From positions 1-50,319 of the IMG/VR virus record IMGVR_UViG_3300046780_000444: a stretch of DNA of 50,319 bases. One strand, given 5' to 3'. A program made the position numbers and the translations under genes. Positions 13,683-23,531 of the stretch are shown piece by piece. Numbering within the stretch: the stretch's first letter is position 1; each line of letters starts with the position of its first letter. Source of the DNA: a virus. The notes under the pieces were generated by a model. It was not told where the DNA came from and searched no databases. It saw only the letters and a list, made by a program, of their open reading frames with translations.

Positions 13683-16600
13683 CTAGTGGTGCTGCGGATG
13701 CTCCGGCGCGGGCTGGTCGACGAAGGGCGCGCGGGCTTGCGCCGCCTTGTGGACACCATAGCCGAGCCCGGCGGCGACGCCGAGCGCTTTGACCGGCCAG
13801 GGCAAGCCCGACGCGTAACGCGCGACCGGCGCCGCGCCATAGCGCGCGGCCGGGACGGCGATGTCGTCGGCGATGCCCCAGCCAAAGCCAGCGCCGCCGG
13901 GGCCGACGCCGGGACCGCTGCCGTCGCGGCCGCCGGAGCCGGTATCGGCGTTCTCTTTCGCCATCTCGTCGAGCGATTTGAGCCCCGCGGTCTTGCGCTC
14001 GTCGTCGAGCGATTTGAGCCCGCCCTCGCCGGTATCGGGGGGCGCTGCCTTGGTCCCTTTGGGGCCGCCCGCCAGGTACGTAGCCGCGACGTTCGCGGCG
14101 TGCGGCGAGGTCCCGAGCTGCAGCGCTGCCCCGGCGGCGACGCGCGTGATGGGGCCGCCGACGGTGCCGAGCGCGGTCAGCCCATAAGCGGCGAGCGGCA
14201 CGCCGATCAGGTTGAAGGCGCCGCGCCACGCATTGTAGAGCCGCGTATTGGTGTCGGTCTCGGGACCAATGAAGCCCTGCACGATGGCATTCATGTTCGA
14301 CAGCGCCCAGGTCAACGAAGGACCGTTGATCAGCGAGGCGATATCGGCGTTGTAGCGAAGATGGGTAGCGACCTGGACCAGCGGATCGAGGGGCCCGTTG
14401 AGACCCGAACGCCCAAACCCAAGGTTGAGCAGATAGCTGGGAAGATCGCCGTCTTCGAGATGCTGCTTGACCTGGTCCGGGGCAAAGAGCAGCTGCCGCA
14501 CGGTCGACGCCATGACGTTCGCGCCGACGATGGCCCCCACCGCCATCCCGGTGTGGATGCTGGTCCCGGCGGCGCCGAACGCGCCGCGGCCCAGCGCGCC
14601 GATCGTGCCGCGGCCGGCGTCGAGCGCCTCTTGCTGCGAGCGCCCGAAATCGTGCTTGATGCGCTCCATCGTCGGCATCAGCACGTTGCGGTTGAACTGG
14701 TAATTAAACGACATCAGCTGGAACATGAGGCCGATGATCGGTCTCGACGCGCCGATCGCGCGGTCGACCTTGTAAGGATCCTGGATCGAGCGGTCGACCA
14801 GCCGCCGGATCGCCAGCCCATAGGTGCTGCGCATCGGATCGTTCTCGATGGCGCGCGCATTGGGAGCGGTGTCGTGCTGCAGGAGCCAGTCGGCAAACTC
14901 GGGATGGCCGCCGCCCGCGACGCCCAGCTCGTTGAACCAGCGCGCCGCGTCCTCGCGCGCGTGCTTGGCATGGGTGCTGATCTCGGTGCTGGTGTAGTCC
15001 CGCGCCAGCTTGGTCAGGAACCAGTGATTGGCCCCCATGCTCGCGACGCGCTGCGCGTTGGTCAGCCAGGTCAGGCCCGAGACCCGATAGTATTTCGTCA
15101 TGAAGCGCTGGATGTTGGGGCTGTCGCTGTAATCGGCGCCCATGCGCGACAGCATCACGCTGTCATGCATCGGCGTCGTGATCACGTTGAGGAATTGCGC
15201 CAGCTCGGTGCGCTCGCGCGCCGATGCGCTTCTCGTCAGCGCCTCCATCTGAAGGGCGAAAGACTTGAAGCCGGTGCGCATGTCGCCGGTGGCGAGCGCC
15301 GCATTCATCGGCTCGGCCCATGACGCCCACATCGCGCGCGGCATCAGCGCGATCGAGCCGAGCGCGTGCGCGATCTGGTGCAGCGATTGCAGCTGGCTGC
15401 TGCCGCGCTCCTGATTGCGCCCCATGACGTTGTTCGCCATCTCGCGAAAGAGATTGGCGTCGGCATCGCTCACGCCCTCGGCTTTCGCCATTCTGAGCTG
15501 CTGTTCGAGCAGCTTGCCGTCGGCGCCGAACAGATTGGCTTGCGCGACGCGGCGCGCGACGCCGTCGAAATAATGCGGCAGCGCCACGGCGGGGTCGGTC
15601 CACATCCAGTCGCGCATGATGCGATCGGCTTCCGGCGGGAGAACGCGCGCGTTGAGGAAGCGACCGGAAGGGCCGCTCTTGTCGAAGCTGGTCGGCTCGC
15701 CCGACGTCATCCGGTTGCGCCAGTCATCGGCGTTCAGCTCGGCAAGATGCTCGCTCAGCTTGGGATGCAGCGTTGTCGCGAGATCGGTGGCATCGCGCTG
15801 CAGCTGCTTTAGCTCGGCCTGCTCGACGGGTGTCCTGGGACCACCGGCAGCCTCGATCTCGCGTTGACGCGCGAGGTTCCTGCCGAGCGCGGCGAAGGGG
15901 GCGCGCAGCTGAGCACCGCCCGTCAGGCGCTTGTCCTCGGCCTTGACGCCGTTGCTCCACTTCTCGAACAGCGCTTCGGGATTGCTGCCCGCTGGTCCCA
16001 GCTCCTGGTCGAACATGAGCTGGTGTAGTTCCTTGGCCGATGCGTGAAACCCATTGCCGTCGGCCATGATCTTCGCGAGGTCGTAGACCCGCGGGAAATA
16101 GCCGCTTTTGGCGAAGCCGATATCGAGCCCGGCCTTGCGCGACATCGCCCAGGCTTCGTTGAGCAGGTCGCGCATGTTGCCCGCGGCGGCGAGGATATTG
16201 CCCGGGATCGGCTTGGTCCCGGCGGCCGGGTTGTTGGGATCGATCGGAAAGTCCGGCGTGCCGACGGTCAGCACATGATGCAGCATCTGGCTTTCCTCGA
16301 TGCTCATCTTGCCGGGGACGAGACCGCTCGCTTGCATGATGTTGCCCATGCGGCGCGTGAACTCGCGCCCGACATTGCGGACCCGTTCCTCGAAATTCTC
16401 GACGGTGTAGCGGCCCTCGCCGGGTGCTGAGGCCAGGCTATCGAGGATGCTCTGCAGGTAGGCTCTGGCCTTCTCGGGCGAGCGCTCGATGATCGCCTTC
16501 ATGAAGCCGTGCGATGAGCCCATATGCGCGCGGAACACCTTGTCCTGGATGCGGGTGACGAGGCTCTGGGGGTTCTTCGGCCGGGTCTTGTCCCGCGGGT

Positions 16601-19600
16601 CCAGCTCCTTCAAGACGCGGCTCTGGAAATCGATCGCGCGCGCGATGCCTCTGCCCACCGGCGTCTTCATCGCGTTGGGCGCGGTCACGGGCCAGTGATG
16701 CTTATCGGACTTGCCGTAATCGGTCCAATCACCGGGCGGCTTGCCGTTGTTAAAGATCTGCTCGTTGGCGATCGCCTCGTTGAGGTCGTCCAGCGCCTTG
16801 AAGATCTGCGCGCGGTCGTCCTCTTTGGGGTAGATCATCTTGAGGATCTTGACGTTTTCTTCGAGGTAGGCCGCATTCGGCATGACGATGCCGCGGGGGT
16901 CTTGTCCCGCCTGCTCCATCTTTTCCGACATATGCGCCTCGCCCGCGCGCGCCATCATCTCGTGCGCGCTGGCGAAGTAGCGCACCCCTTTGGGCCGCGG
17001 GTCGTAGCTCGCGCTCTGCTCGCGGTACTTGCTGAGCTGGATCGGCAGCTTGGTGCCGCCCTTGTCGAGCAATTCCAGCTCGCGCTGCGCGTCCCGGGCG
17101 GCTTTGGTCGGGTTGCCCTTGGCGTCGATCTCTTGCGCCTTGTTCTCCAAGCCGAGCCGCGCCGCGACCAGGGCGGGCTTGTCGAAGAACATCGTGTTGA
17201 TGAGCCGCGCGAACGCGCCTTCGACCGGATCCTTCGGCCGCAGCTCGCCGCCGCGCGCGTATTGCGTCAAGAGCCGGTTCATGACGCTGGGGTTGCCGGT
17301 CAGCCGCTCCGACAGCGCGTGGTCCCGCGCATGGATCCACTCGTGACCGAAGCTGTTGGCTCCGGCCATGACCTCGATCTCGCCGCTGCGCCGCCCCAGC
17401 CGATAGAGCCCGTAATAGGGCCGCTTGCCTTGCGGGACCAAGGTCAGCGACAGCTTGCCGTTGAGGCTGGCCTGCTCCGGCGGCAGGTTGAGCGCCTTCA
17501 TGCCGTCGTGCATGGCCCGCACCATGTCGAGCATCGCTTGCTGCGCGATATGCCGGTCGACTGGCGACGGGTTATCCGAGCCTTCCTTCCCGCCTTCAAG
17601 GCGCACGTCCTTGAAGCCGAATTTGTCCTTCAGGTGCTGCAGGATGATGTTGTTCTGGCGCTCGATCGGCAGGCTCGCCGCCGTGTCGGGATCGATGGGC
17701 TTGCCGGTCTTCTTGTCGGTTACGTCTTTGAAGATCGAGCGCCAGACGCTGGTCCCGTCGTTGAAATGGTAATCGTCCGTGGTCCGCGCGCGGTTGACCG
17801 GGAGCGGCCCGATGAACGGCTCCTTGATGCCGCCCTGACGCTCGCCCTTGCCGGGGGTCATGCCGCGCATCCGCCCGATCTGGGCGCTGACCTTGGTGAG
17901 CTTGTTCTGTAGCTGGACCAGCTCCGCGGGCTTGCCGCGCGCCTGATCGAGTTTTGCCGTCAGCGCATCGCGGGTGGCCGTGAGCTTGGAAAGCTGAGCT
18001 TGCGCCTCTTTGGTGCCGCCGAGCGGCGCGGCCGCGATATCGGGGTGGGGCTCCGGCGCGTTGGGATCGCCGTAGAGCGCGTGCTGCCGGTTCGCCTCTG
18101 CAGCTGAGTGCTCGGCTGCGAGGTCGCTCTGCAGCTTTGCCTGCTGATCCTTGAAGCCCTGGATCGTGTCGCGGTGCGCGAGCAGCTTTGCGGATGGCTT
18201 GATCGCTTGGTTCTTGCGCGCGGCCATCTTCCGCTCGACCGCTTCGGCTTTGGCGATCTTCTCGTTGATCTGATCGAGCTGCGCCTGCCGGATGGCGACG
18301 CGGCCCCCGGTGCGCTGCTGGATCGCGTCGCGCTGCTGGTGGAGATCCTGCATCTCCCGGGTCTGCTCGGGCGTGCGGTCTTGGCCGAGCGCTTCGAGCT
18401 TATCGAGGCGCGCGCCGATGCTCTCGGGGTGAGGATTGGTCCCGTCGTATTTGGGACCAGGCTCAGCGCCGGGACCAGGCTCAGCGCCGGGACCAGCGCC
18501 GGGACCAGGCTCAGCGCTGGGACCAGCTTCTCGACCAGGCGGGACCACTTCAGCGCCTGGTCCCAGCTCATGGTCCCCTTTAGCGGGCTCCTTAGGGTGT
18601 TCATCCGTGCCAATTGCCACGGGCTTCGTGCCAATTGCCTCGGGGCCAGGGGCCGTAATTGGCTCGGATTTCGGCCCCTCGGCATTACGCCGGTTAAGGC
18701 GTTCTTCGGCAAGGGCGCGCGCCTGCTCCGGGGTATCCCCGACCGCCACCACATGCCCTTGCTCGTTCTTGGCGACGTATTGGCCTGGGACTTCGTGATC
18801 GGCCTCGATCTTCAGCGCCTCGGAGCGGATCGCGGGACCTTTGGGGGCGGGACCTTCGGTAGCCCCTACGCGGGGGGCGGCTCCTTCGGCTGGCGCAGAA
18901 GCGCCCTTAGCTCCTTGATCTCCGCGCGCGCCATCTCCCTGATCTCCGGGGCTGACACCGCGTCCGAGTTCCGGCCGCTGAACTCCTTCAGCAGGCGCCG
19001 CGCCTGGCGCAGCCTCTGGACCGGGTCGTCCGGGAGCGGTACGAGTGAGGTCATCGGCGGGCGTTCTAGCCCCTTCAGATGGAGGTGTCGATGGTGCACG
19101 AGGTTCAGCCCCTGGGACCCCTGCTGTTTCACGGGGAGCGCCTGCTGGGGGCGTTGGCGGAAGCTCCCCTGTCGGCATGGGACGCCCCGGTGCTTGGGGC
19201 TCTGGCGGCGGTGCTGGTGTCGCTCCGGCAGGCTCTATACTCGGAGACGTTTCCGACGGCCGGGGGACCGCGCTGGGCTCGGCCGTCACTGGCGCAGGTG
19301 TCGCGGGCGCAGCTTCTCCTGCACCGGCTGGCGGGGCACCTTCGGCGCTGGCTGGACGAGGCTCCGGCTGATCCGGCTGCGGCGCAGCAGCGCCAGGAAC
19401 GGCAATCGCGATGGGCACTGGCATCGTCTCAGGTCGAGGCGCTGGCGGTGCAGCCGCTGGCGGGGCTTCGATCGGCGGTGCCGCAGTCCCGGGCATAACC
19501 CGCTCCTGCGGGAGCGGTGGACTGCCGAACTGGCTCGGCTGCGGGCTGTTGATGTCCATGCCTTGCGGGGAGCCCGGAAGCGGCAACCGCTCAGGTCCGG

Positions 19601-20630
19601 TCGTGGTCAGGCCGCTGGCGCCGGGCGCCTTGATCGCGGCTTCTCTTTCCACGTCAGCGGGTGACTGGAACTTGCCGGGCGGGGCAAAGGGCGCGGGCTC
19701 GCGCTTGAGGGCGCCATGCGCCCCGGCAAAGCCAGCGCCGGTGATGGCGCTTTGCGAAGCTTGCTCCAAGACATCCCCCAGCGAGGGCGGCTTCTCGCCC
19801 AGCGCCAGGGGCACGCCGACCTGCGTGGCCGCGCCCGAGACGGCCTGCGCGCCCGCCTGAAAGAGCATTTTGCTGATGATGTTCTTGAGCGGAATGCCGA
19901 TCCAGGGCGCGGCCTCGAACAAGGGCGCCGTCGCCGCGACGATCGCGCTGGTGGCCGCGGCGTGCTTCCAGGCGTAAGCGACGGCGTCGTCGTGGCTCAG
20001 TCCTTGAGCGCTCGCCTGCAGGAAGGCGGGCTTCAAATCGTAGGCCAGGGACGTCAAGCCCATGCCACCGGCGCCGCCTATGGCGGCACCGATGGGCCCA
20101 CCCACCGCAAAGCCCGCGCCCGCGCCGCCTAAGCCAGCCGCCAGCATCGGGCCCGAGCCGCCGATGCCCTGGCCGAGCTGGTGCATATAGCTCTGCTCGG
20201 GCTCCGGCTGCGCGCCTGGGGCTGGCGGCGTAAAGATATTCCCCGTCGCGATGTTCTTGGTCTCTTGCACGCTTCCGGTGAAGCCGGAGCCGACCCCGCT
20301 GAAGAAGCCGGTCTCTTTGGACGGCGCCGCCGCGGGGTCGGTGCTCTGGTCCTGACTTGCTGGCGCAGACGCAGGCGCTTTTAGGATGGCATAGCCATTG
20401 GCGTCGACCAGGGGGACTGAAGCAGGCGCATCTGCAAGCGCGACAGACGACGTTGATGCAGGCGCAGGCGCGGGCGCAGGCGTCGCTTTTAGGATGGCAT
20501 AACCATTGGCGTCGACCAGGGGGACTGAAGCCGCCGCAGGCGTTGGCGCAGGCGCAGGCGCAGGCGCAGGCGTTTTTAGGATGGCATAGCCGTTGGCATC
20601 GATGAGAGGCACACCGCCGCTATCGGGCAT
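13683..20630 (-). CDS. Giant virion/ejection protein with zincin motif (2,315 aa)
   Basis: The start is the ATG at 20630, five bases past the transglycosylase stop; the open frame further upstream is an antisense-like extension over that gene. The N-terminus has three VPLxDANGYAILK units in Pro/Ala linkers, then a Gly/Ala-rich hydrophobic region (GSGPMLAAGLGGAGAGFAVG). A very long Pro/Ala/Gly/Glu low-complexity stretch and a charged helical region follow. HEWIHARDH at 1096-1104 has the HExxH zinc-protease signature. The rest is long helical sequence with motifs such as SGYFPRVYD and FNYQFNRNVLMPTMERIKHD. Size, place at the end of the late operon and the membrane-active N-terminus suggest an internal protein injected with the DNA, comparable to T7 gp16 or other polyvalent proteins. 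The C-terminus is Gly/Ser-rich. Confidence 0.85.
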   Translation of the reverse strand: MPDSGGVPLIDANGYAILKTPAPAPAPAPTPAAASVPLVDANGYAILKATPAPAPAPASTSSVALADAPASVPLVDANGYAILKAPASAPASQDQSTDPAAAPSKETGFFSGVGSGFTGSVQETKNIATGNIFTPPAPGAQPEPEQSYMHQLGQGIGGSGPMLAAGLGGAGAGFAVGGPIGAAIGGAGGMGLTSLAYDLKPAFLQASAQGLSHDDAVAYAWKHAAATSAIVAATAPLFEAAPWIGIPLKNIISKMLFQAGAQAVSGAATQVGVPLALGEKPPSLGDVLEQASQSAITGAGFAGAHGALKREPAPFAPPGKFQSPADVEREAAIKAPGASGLTTTGPERLPLPGSPQGMDINSPQPSQFGSPPLPQERVMPGTAAPPIEAPPAAAPPAPRPETMPVPIAIAVPGAAAPQPDQPEPRPASAEGAPPAGAGEAAPATPAPVTAEPSAVPRPSETSPSIEPAGATPAPPPEPQAPGRPMPTGELPPTPPAGAPRETAGVPGAEPRAPSTPPSEGARTPADDLTRTAPGRPGPEAAPGAAPAEGVQRPELGRGVSPGDQGDGARGDQGAKGASAPAEGAAPRVGATEGPAPKGPAIRSEALKIEADHEVPGQYVAKNEQGHVVAVGDTPEQARALAEERLNRRNAEGPKSEPITAPGPEAIGTKPVAIGTDEHPKEPAKGDHELGPGAEVVPPGREAGPSAEPGPGAGPGAEPGPGAEPGPKYDGTNPHPESIGARLDKLEALGQDRTPEQTREMQDLHQQRDAIQQRTGGRVAIRQAQLDQINEKIAKAEAVERKMAARKNQAIKPSAKLLAHRDTIQGFKDQQAKLQSDLAAEHSAAEANRQHALYGDPNAPEPHPDIAAAPLGGTKEAQAQLSKLTATRDALTAKLDQARGKPAELVQLQNKLTKVSAQIGRMRGMTPGKGERQGGIKEPFIGPLPVNRARTTDDYHFNDGTSVWRSIFKDVTDKKTGKPIDPDTAASLPIERQNNIILQHLKDKFGFKDVRLEGGKEGSDNPSPVDRHIAQQAMLDMVRAMHDGMKALNLPPEQASLNGKLSLTLVPQGKRPYYGLYRLGRRSGEIEVMAGANSFGHEWIHARDHALSERLTGNPSVMNRLLTQYARGGELRPKDPVEGAFARLINTMFFDKPALVAARLGLENKAQEIDAKGNPTKAARDAQRELELLDKGGTKLPIQLSKYREQSASYDPRPKGVRYFASAHEMMARAGEAHMSEKMEQAGQDPRGIVMPNAAYLEENVKILKMIYPKEDDRAQIFKALDDLNEAIANEQIFNNGKPPGDWTDYGKSDKHHWPVTAPNAMKTPVGRGIARAIDFQSRVLKELDPRDKTRPKNPQSLVTRIQDKVFRAHMGSSHGFMKAIIERSPEKARAYLQSILDSLASAPGEGRYTVENFEERVRNVGREFTRRMGNIMQASGLVPGKMSIEESQMLHHVLTVGTPDFPIDPNNPAAGTKPIPGNILAAAGNMRDLLNEAWAMSRKAGLDIGFAKSGYFPRVYDLAKIMADGNGFHASAKELHQLMFDQELGPAGSNPEALFEKWSNGVKAEDKRLTGGAQLRAPFAALGRNLARQREIEAAGGPRTPVEQAELKQLQRDATDLATTLHPKLSEHLAELNADDWRNRMTSGEPTSFDKSGPSGRFLNARVLPPEADRIMRDWMWTDPAVALPHYFDGVARRVAQANLFGADGKLLEQQLRMAKAEGVSDADANLFREMANNVMGRNQERGSSQLQSLHQIAHALGSIALMPRAMWASWAEPMNAALATGDMRTGFKSFALQMEALTRSASARERTELAQFLNVITTPMHDSVMLSRMGADYSDSPNIQRFMTKYYRVSGLTWLTNAQRVASMGANHWFLTKLARDYTSTEISTHAKHAREDAARWFNELGVAGGGHPEFADWLLQHDTAPNARAIENDPMRSTYGLAIRRLVDRSIQDPYKVDRAIGASRPIIGLMFQLMSFNYQFNRNVLMPTMERIKHDFGRSQQEALDAGRGTIGALGRGAFGAAGTSIHTGMAVGAIVGANVMASTVRQLLFAPDQVKQHLEDGDLPSYLLNLGFGRSGLNGPLDPLVQVATHLRYNADIASLINGPSLTWALSNMNAIVQGFIGPETDTNTRLYNAWRGAFNLIGVPLAAYGLTALGTVGGPITRVAAGAALQLGTSPHAANVAATYLAGGPKGTKAAPPDTGEGGLKSLDDERKTAGLKSLDEMAKENADTGSGGRDGSGPGVGPGGAGFGWGIADDIAVPAARYGAAPVARYASGLPWPVKALGVAAGLGYGVHKAAQARAPFVDQPAPEHPQHH

Positions 20631-20635
20631 GGATC

Positions 20636-21199
20636 TCAGCCCCCCAGCCGCCGGGCCAGCATGAGCTGCGCCCCCGGCATCAGCGGCACGCGCATAGGCG
20701 TGGCGGGCCCAGGCTCGGGAATGGCCTGGGACAAGGCGCCCATGCCGGGCGGGCTCCACGCGCTCTCTCGCATCGCGGCGAAGGCTCGTGGATCCATGCT
20801 TGGCGCGGCAAGGGCGGCCGGAGTTGCAGCGGGCGGCTGCGGAATTGAGACCGGGGCGTCTTGGGTCGCTCCCGATAGCGCTGGTCCGGGACCAGTCTGC
20901 TGCCCTTGGTTGCCCGATAGATACGCCGACAACCTTGGATTGCAGCCGGGGCAAGTCCAGTCGCCGAGCCCTCGCTTCGATACCGCTTGGGCAAAGACCT
21001 GGTCCTGGACCTCGGGCGGCGCCGATGCCGCCGTCGGATACTGCCCGGTATCGACGCCGATTTGCGAGGCGTACTGCCGCCAGGTCGGCGTGATGAACTG
21101 ATACGCGCCCGACGCCGACGTATTCGGGTTCTGCGCGCCGTAATCGCCGCCGCTCTCGAAGCGCTTAACGACGGCGGCCATGTCGGCGACGGAAGCCAT
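20636..21199 (-). CDS. Virion-associated lytic transglycosylase
   Basis: A 187-residue protein starting MASVADMAAVVKRFESGGDY, with Glu15 in FESGGDYGA as the likely catalytic acid, then SASGAYQFITPTWRQYASQIG and QAVSKRGLGDWTCPG. This is the lysozyme-like/SLT fold of virion peptidoglycan hydrolases. The second half is a Pro/Ala-rich tail. It probably opens the cell wall locally during DNA ejection and is adjacent to the giant protein, much as the lytic domain is part of gp16 in T7. It is also the only muralytic enzyme I can recognise in the window. It shares a base with the preceding gene's stop. Confidence 0.85.
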   Translation of the reverse strand: MASVADMAAVVKRFESGGDYGAQNPNTSASGAYQFITPTWRQYASQIGVDTGQYPTAASAPPEVQDQVFAQAVSKRGLGDWTCPGCNPRLSAYLSGNQGQQTGPGPALSGATQDAPVSIPQPPAATPAALAAPSMDPRAFAAMRESAWSPPGMGALSQAIPEPGPATPMRVPLMPGAQLMLARRLGG

Positions 21200-23520
21200 T
21201 AGCGTCCTGTCGGGTAGACAAACCCGTTAATAACAAGCGCTGGGCTGTCGTCATTAAGTGTTGTGGGACCGTCCCTTGTGCCCGGCGGCGCCTGCGCGAT
21301 AGCCCCTGCTGGCAGCCGCGGGGCTGCCTTCGGAGCCGCCGCAGAGGCGGCTGCGATCGACCGCTGTCTCGCGTCGAGTAGGGAGCCAAACACGGATTGG
21401 TTCCCAAGCGGCGCCACGGTGGGATCGCCGGGCGCTTGCTGTCTTTCCTGAAAGATACTGCTGACCCCGGAGCCGACAGCGCTGGCAGCGGAACCGACAG
21501 CAGACTGACCGCTGGGTTCCGCGGCGGCGGGCGCTGCAGCGCCCGTCACCACGGGCGGCGTCGGCGTCGCCGTCTGCGCTGGCGTCGCCGTCTGCGCTGG
21601 CGTCGCCGTCTGCGCTGGCGTCGCCGTCTGCGCTGGCGTCGCCGTCTGCGCTGGTGTCGCCGTCTGCGCTGGCGTCGCCGTCTGCGCTGGCGTCGCCGTC
21701 TGCGCTGGCGTCGTCTGGGATGTCGGCGTGCCGCTGGTCTTGGTTCCGGAAGCGCCGGGCTCCTTCTGGATCAAGCCGATCATCAAATGCTGCTCGGACT
21801 TGCCGCCGGTCGGCTGGAAAAGGCTCAGCTTGGGGTTGCCGAACAAAGCGCCTGTGACCTTGGGGCCCCAATTACCGCGCATCTCGTTGACCTGATCGAC
21901 GCTCGGCACTAGGCCCTTGTCCTGCAGCATCTGGATCGCGACCTCGTGCGCCCGTCCTGGATTGTTGCGGTAGGCGAGGCTCTTGGATTGCAGCTCCTCG
22001 ACGAGATCGTCGATCGCCTTCTGCGCATCCGGCTTGAACGCGATCGGGTTGGTGAGGCCGGTCGGTGCTTTGCCCGGGTCTGGCCTCGGAAAGAGCCGCT
22101 GGTCGGTGATGTAATCGTTCTGCTGCTGCTTGTGATAAGCGTCCTGGTCGATCGGCTTCGGCACGGACGCGACGGCGGTATACCGCTCGATCAGATCCTT
22201 CCGCCGCGCCTCGTTCGTCTCGGCGCCGATCGCCGCCTGCATCGCCGCGGTCCATTGCTCCGTCGTCTTGGGCATCTCGATATAATTGTTGGCTTTGGCA
22301 GTATCGGCATCGGTGTTGATCGGCACTCCCGGGTTTTTATAATCCATGTAGGTGCCGCGGGCGCCGCCTTGCGTCTGCTTGGTCTGCGCGACGCCCGCAT
22401 CGTAGGCGGTGGCGCCTTGCGGCATCGGATCGCCGTGACGATGATCGACCACGGTCCCGTCCGCCAGCTGGATCTTATCGTATGCGTTATCCGCGTTCGC
22501 TCGGCTGACATCGAGCGCGCTTTTCGCTGTCGTGTCGGCAACGGCTTGCCTGCCTGCGACTTCAGTGGTGGCGACGCCTTGCCTGCCCGCGACGTCGATA
22601 TTGGCGACGGTCTGCGCGCTCTGGTTCGCCAGCCTCTGATTGTGGGATGAGGCTTCCCCCGCGCTGGCCAAAAGATCATCCGCCATCGATTGCGTGATCC
22701 GGCCGGTCGCGACGGCTTGCATGATCACGGCTTTGTTCTGTGCATAGATCTGATCGGCGGGGACGTGCGCCTGGATCTGCATCGCCGTCAGCTTTGCCAT
22801 GTCGAGCCCGAGCGGCGACTGCGAGCCGTTATGCGCGGCAGGCGGGGCATGGATCGTGCCGCCGCCGCCCGTGGAAATGCTGGCCGGGCTGATGACCCCG
22901 CTCAGGCTACCCTGCTGGCCCGTCGCCGTGCCGCCATTGGTCAGCGTTGTATTCGGCGCCGGGGCCGCGCCCTCGGTCGGGGGCGAAGCGGGCGGCAGCG
23001 GCGCTCCTGGCGAGTTCTCCACCTTCGTCGCAAAGTTTTGCATCGTCTGCGCAGGCGTTGCCGTAGGCTGCACCCAATGCCCCGGGACCGTCTGGCCAGT
23101 AGGTGCGACTTGGACGTTGATCGAAGCACGCGGATCTCCTGGCGGTGCTCCTTGCCCTGGTATCGGCATCGGCGCCACCGCAGCCGCGAGGCTCGGCGTC
23201 GCAGGCGCTGCGCCGGGTGCCGCGGCTGGCGCCGCCGCAGGCCCGGGATACCGCGCAGCGACATCGTTCTGAATATACATGCCCGTGGCCGGGTCTTGCT
23301 TATAAGTCGGAGCTGACTGGTCCTGGGTATAAACTTGGTTCACCACGTCATGTCCGGCCGCCGATTGATCGCGGATCTGAGCCGCATCGGTCAGGTTCTT
23401 ACGCGCCTGCGTGCCGTAGTAATACGCCTCAGCCTGCTTGCTTGGATCCGGGATCGCGCCGAACACCGAGCTGAGCGCCTGGTCCCATTGCGGACTGCCG
23501 GTGTTGAATTGCTGGGGCAT
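21199..23520 (-). CDS. Internal virion protein with TPAQTA repeats (773 aa)
   Basis: A 773-residue protein starting MPQQFNTGSPQWDQALSSVF. It is rich in Gln, Ala and Pro, with predicted helical middle regions (AGRQGVATTEVAGRQAVADT; INTDADTAKANNYIEMPKTT) and an array of eight TPAQTA units at about 605-655. The C-terminal part is Ser/Ala/Pro-rich and ends VINGFVYPTGR. Composition and location between gp14-like and transglycosylase genes suggest an ejection protein in the gp15 position. No sequence family is named with confidence. Confidence 0.75.
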   Translation of the reverse strand: MPQQFNTGSPQWDQALSSVFGAIPDPSKQAEAYYYGTQARKNLTDAAQIRDQSAAGHDVVNQVYTQDQSAPTYKQDPATGMYIQNDVAARYPGPAAAPAAAPGAAPATPSLAAAVAPMPIPGQGAPPGDPRASINVQVAPTGQTVPGHWVQPTATPAQTMQNFATKVENSPGAPLPPASPPTEGAAPAPNTTLTNGGTATGQQGSLSGVISPASISTGGGGTIHAPPAAHNGSQSPLGLDMAKLTAMQIQAHVPADQIYAQNKAVIMQAVATGRITQSMADDLLASAGEASSHNQRLANQSAQTVANIDVAGRQGVATTEVAGRQAVADTTAKSALDVSRANADNAYDKIQLADGTVVDHRHGDPMPQGATAYDAGVAQTKQTQGGARGTYMDYKNPGVPINTDADTAKANNYIEMPKTTEQWTAAMQAAIGAETNEARRKDLIERYTAVASVPKPIDQDAYHKQQQNDYITDQRLFPRPDPGKAPTGLTNPIAFKPDAQKAIDDLVEELQSKSLAYRNNPGRAHEVAIQMLQDKGLVPSVDQVNEMRGNWGPKVTGALFGNPKLSLFQPTGGKSEQHLMIGLIQKEPGASGTKTSGTPTSQTTPAQTATPAQTATPAQTATPAQTATPAQTATPAQTATPAQTATPAQTATPTPPVVTGAAAPAAAEPSGQSAVGSAASAVGSGVSSIFQERQQAPGDPTVAPLGNQSVFGSLLDARQRSIAAASAAAPKAAPRLPAGAIAQAPPGTRDGPTTLNDDSPALVINGFVYPTGR
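21563..21706 (-). repeat. Eight 18-nt tandem repeats encoding TPAQTA
   Basis: The plus-strand unit GGCGTCGCCGTCTGCGCT is repeated eight times with a single visible silent change (GGTGTC in one unit). It is coding, in frame with the 773-residue virion protein. Near-perfect identity implies recent expansion by slippage, so copy number may vary among isolates. Confidence 0.9.
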
Positions 23521-23531
23521 GATGCAGAAAC

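Noticed and set aside
13638-15323. Long plus-strand open frame (561 codons) and similar ones at 16524-17912 and 18108-19664
   Set aside because: They lie fully antisense to the 2,315-residue gene, are Arg/Gly/Ala-rich with no domain pattern, and have no start signals. In GC-rich DNA such mirror frames are common.
13683-20630. N4-like virion RNA polymerase as identity of the giant protein
   Set aside because: Size and position would fit, but I see no polymerase motifs. The HExxH site and helical, low-complexity make-up favour an ejection/polyvalent protein.
21563-21706. CRISPR-like array
   Set aside because: The repeats are contiguous 18-nt coding units without spacers. The same applies to 45445-45576 and 46863-46964. 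No cas gene is present.
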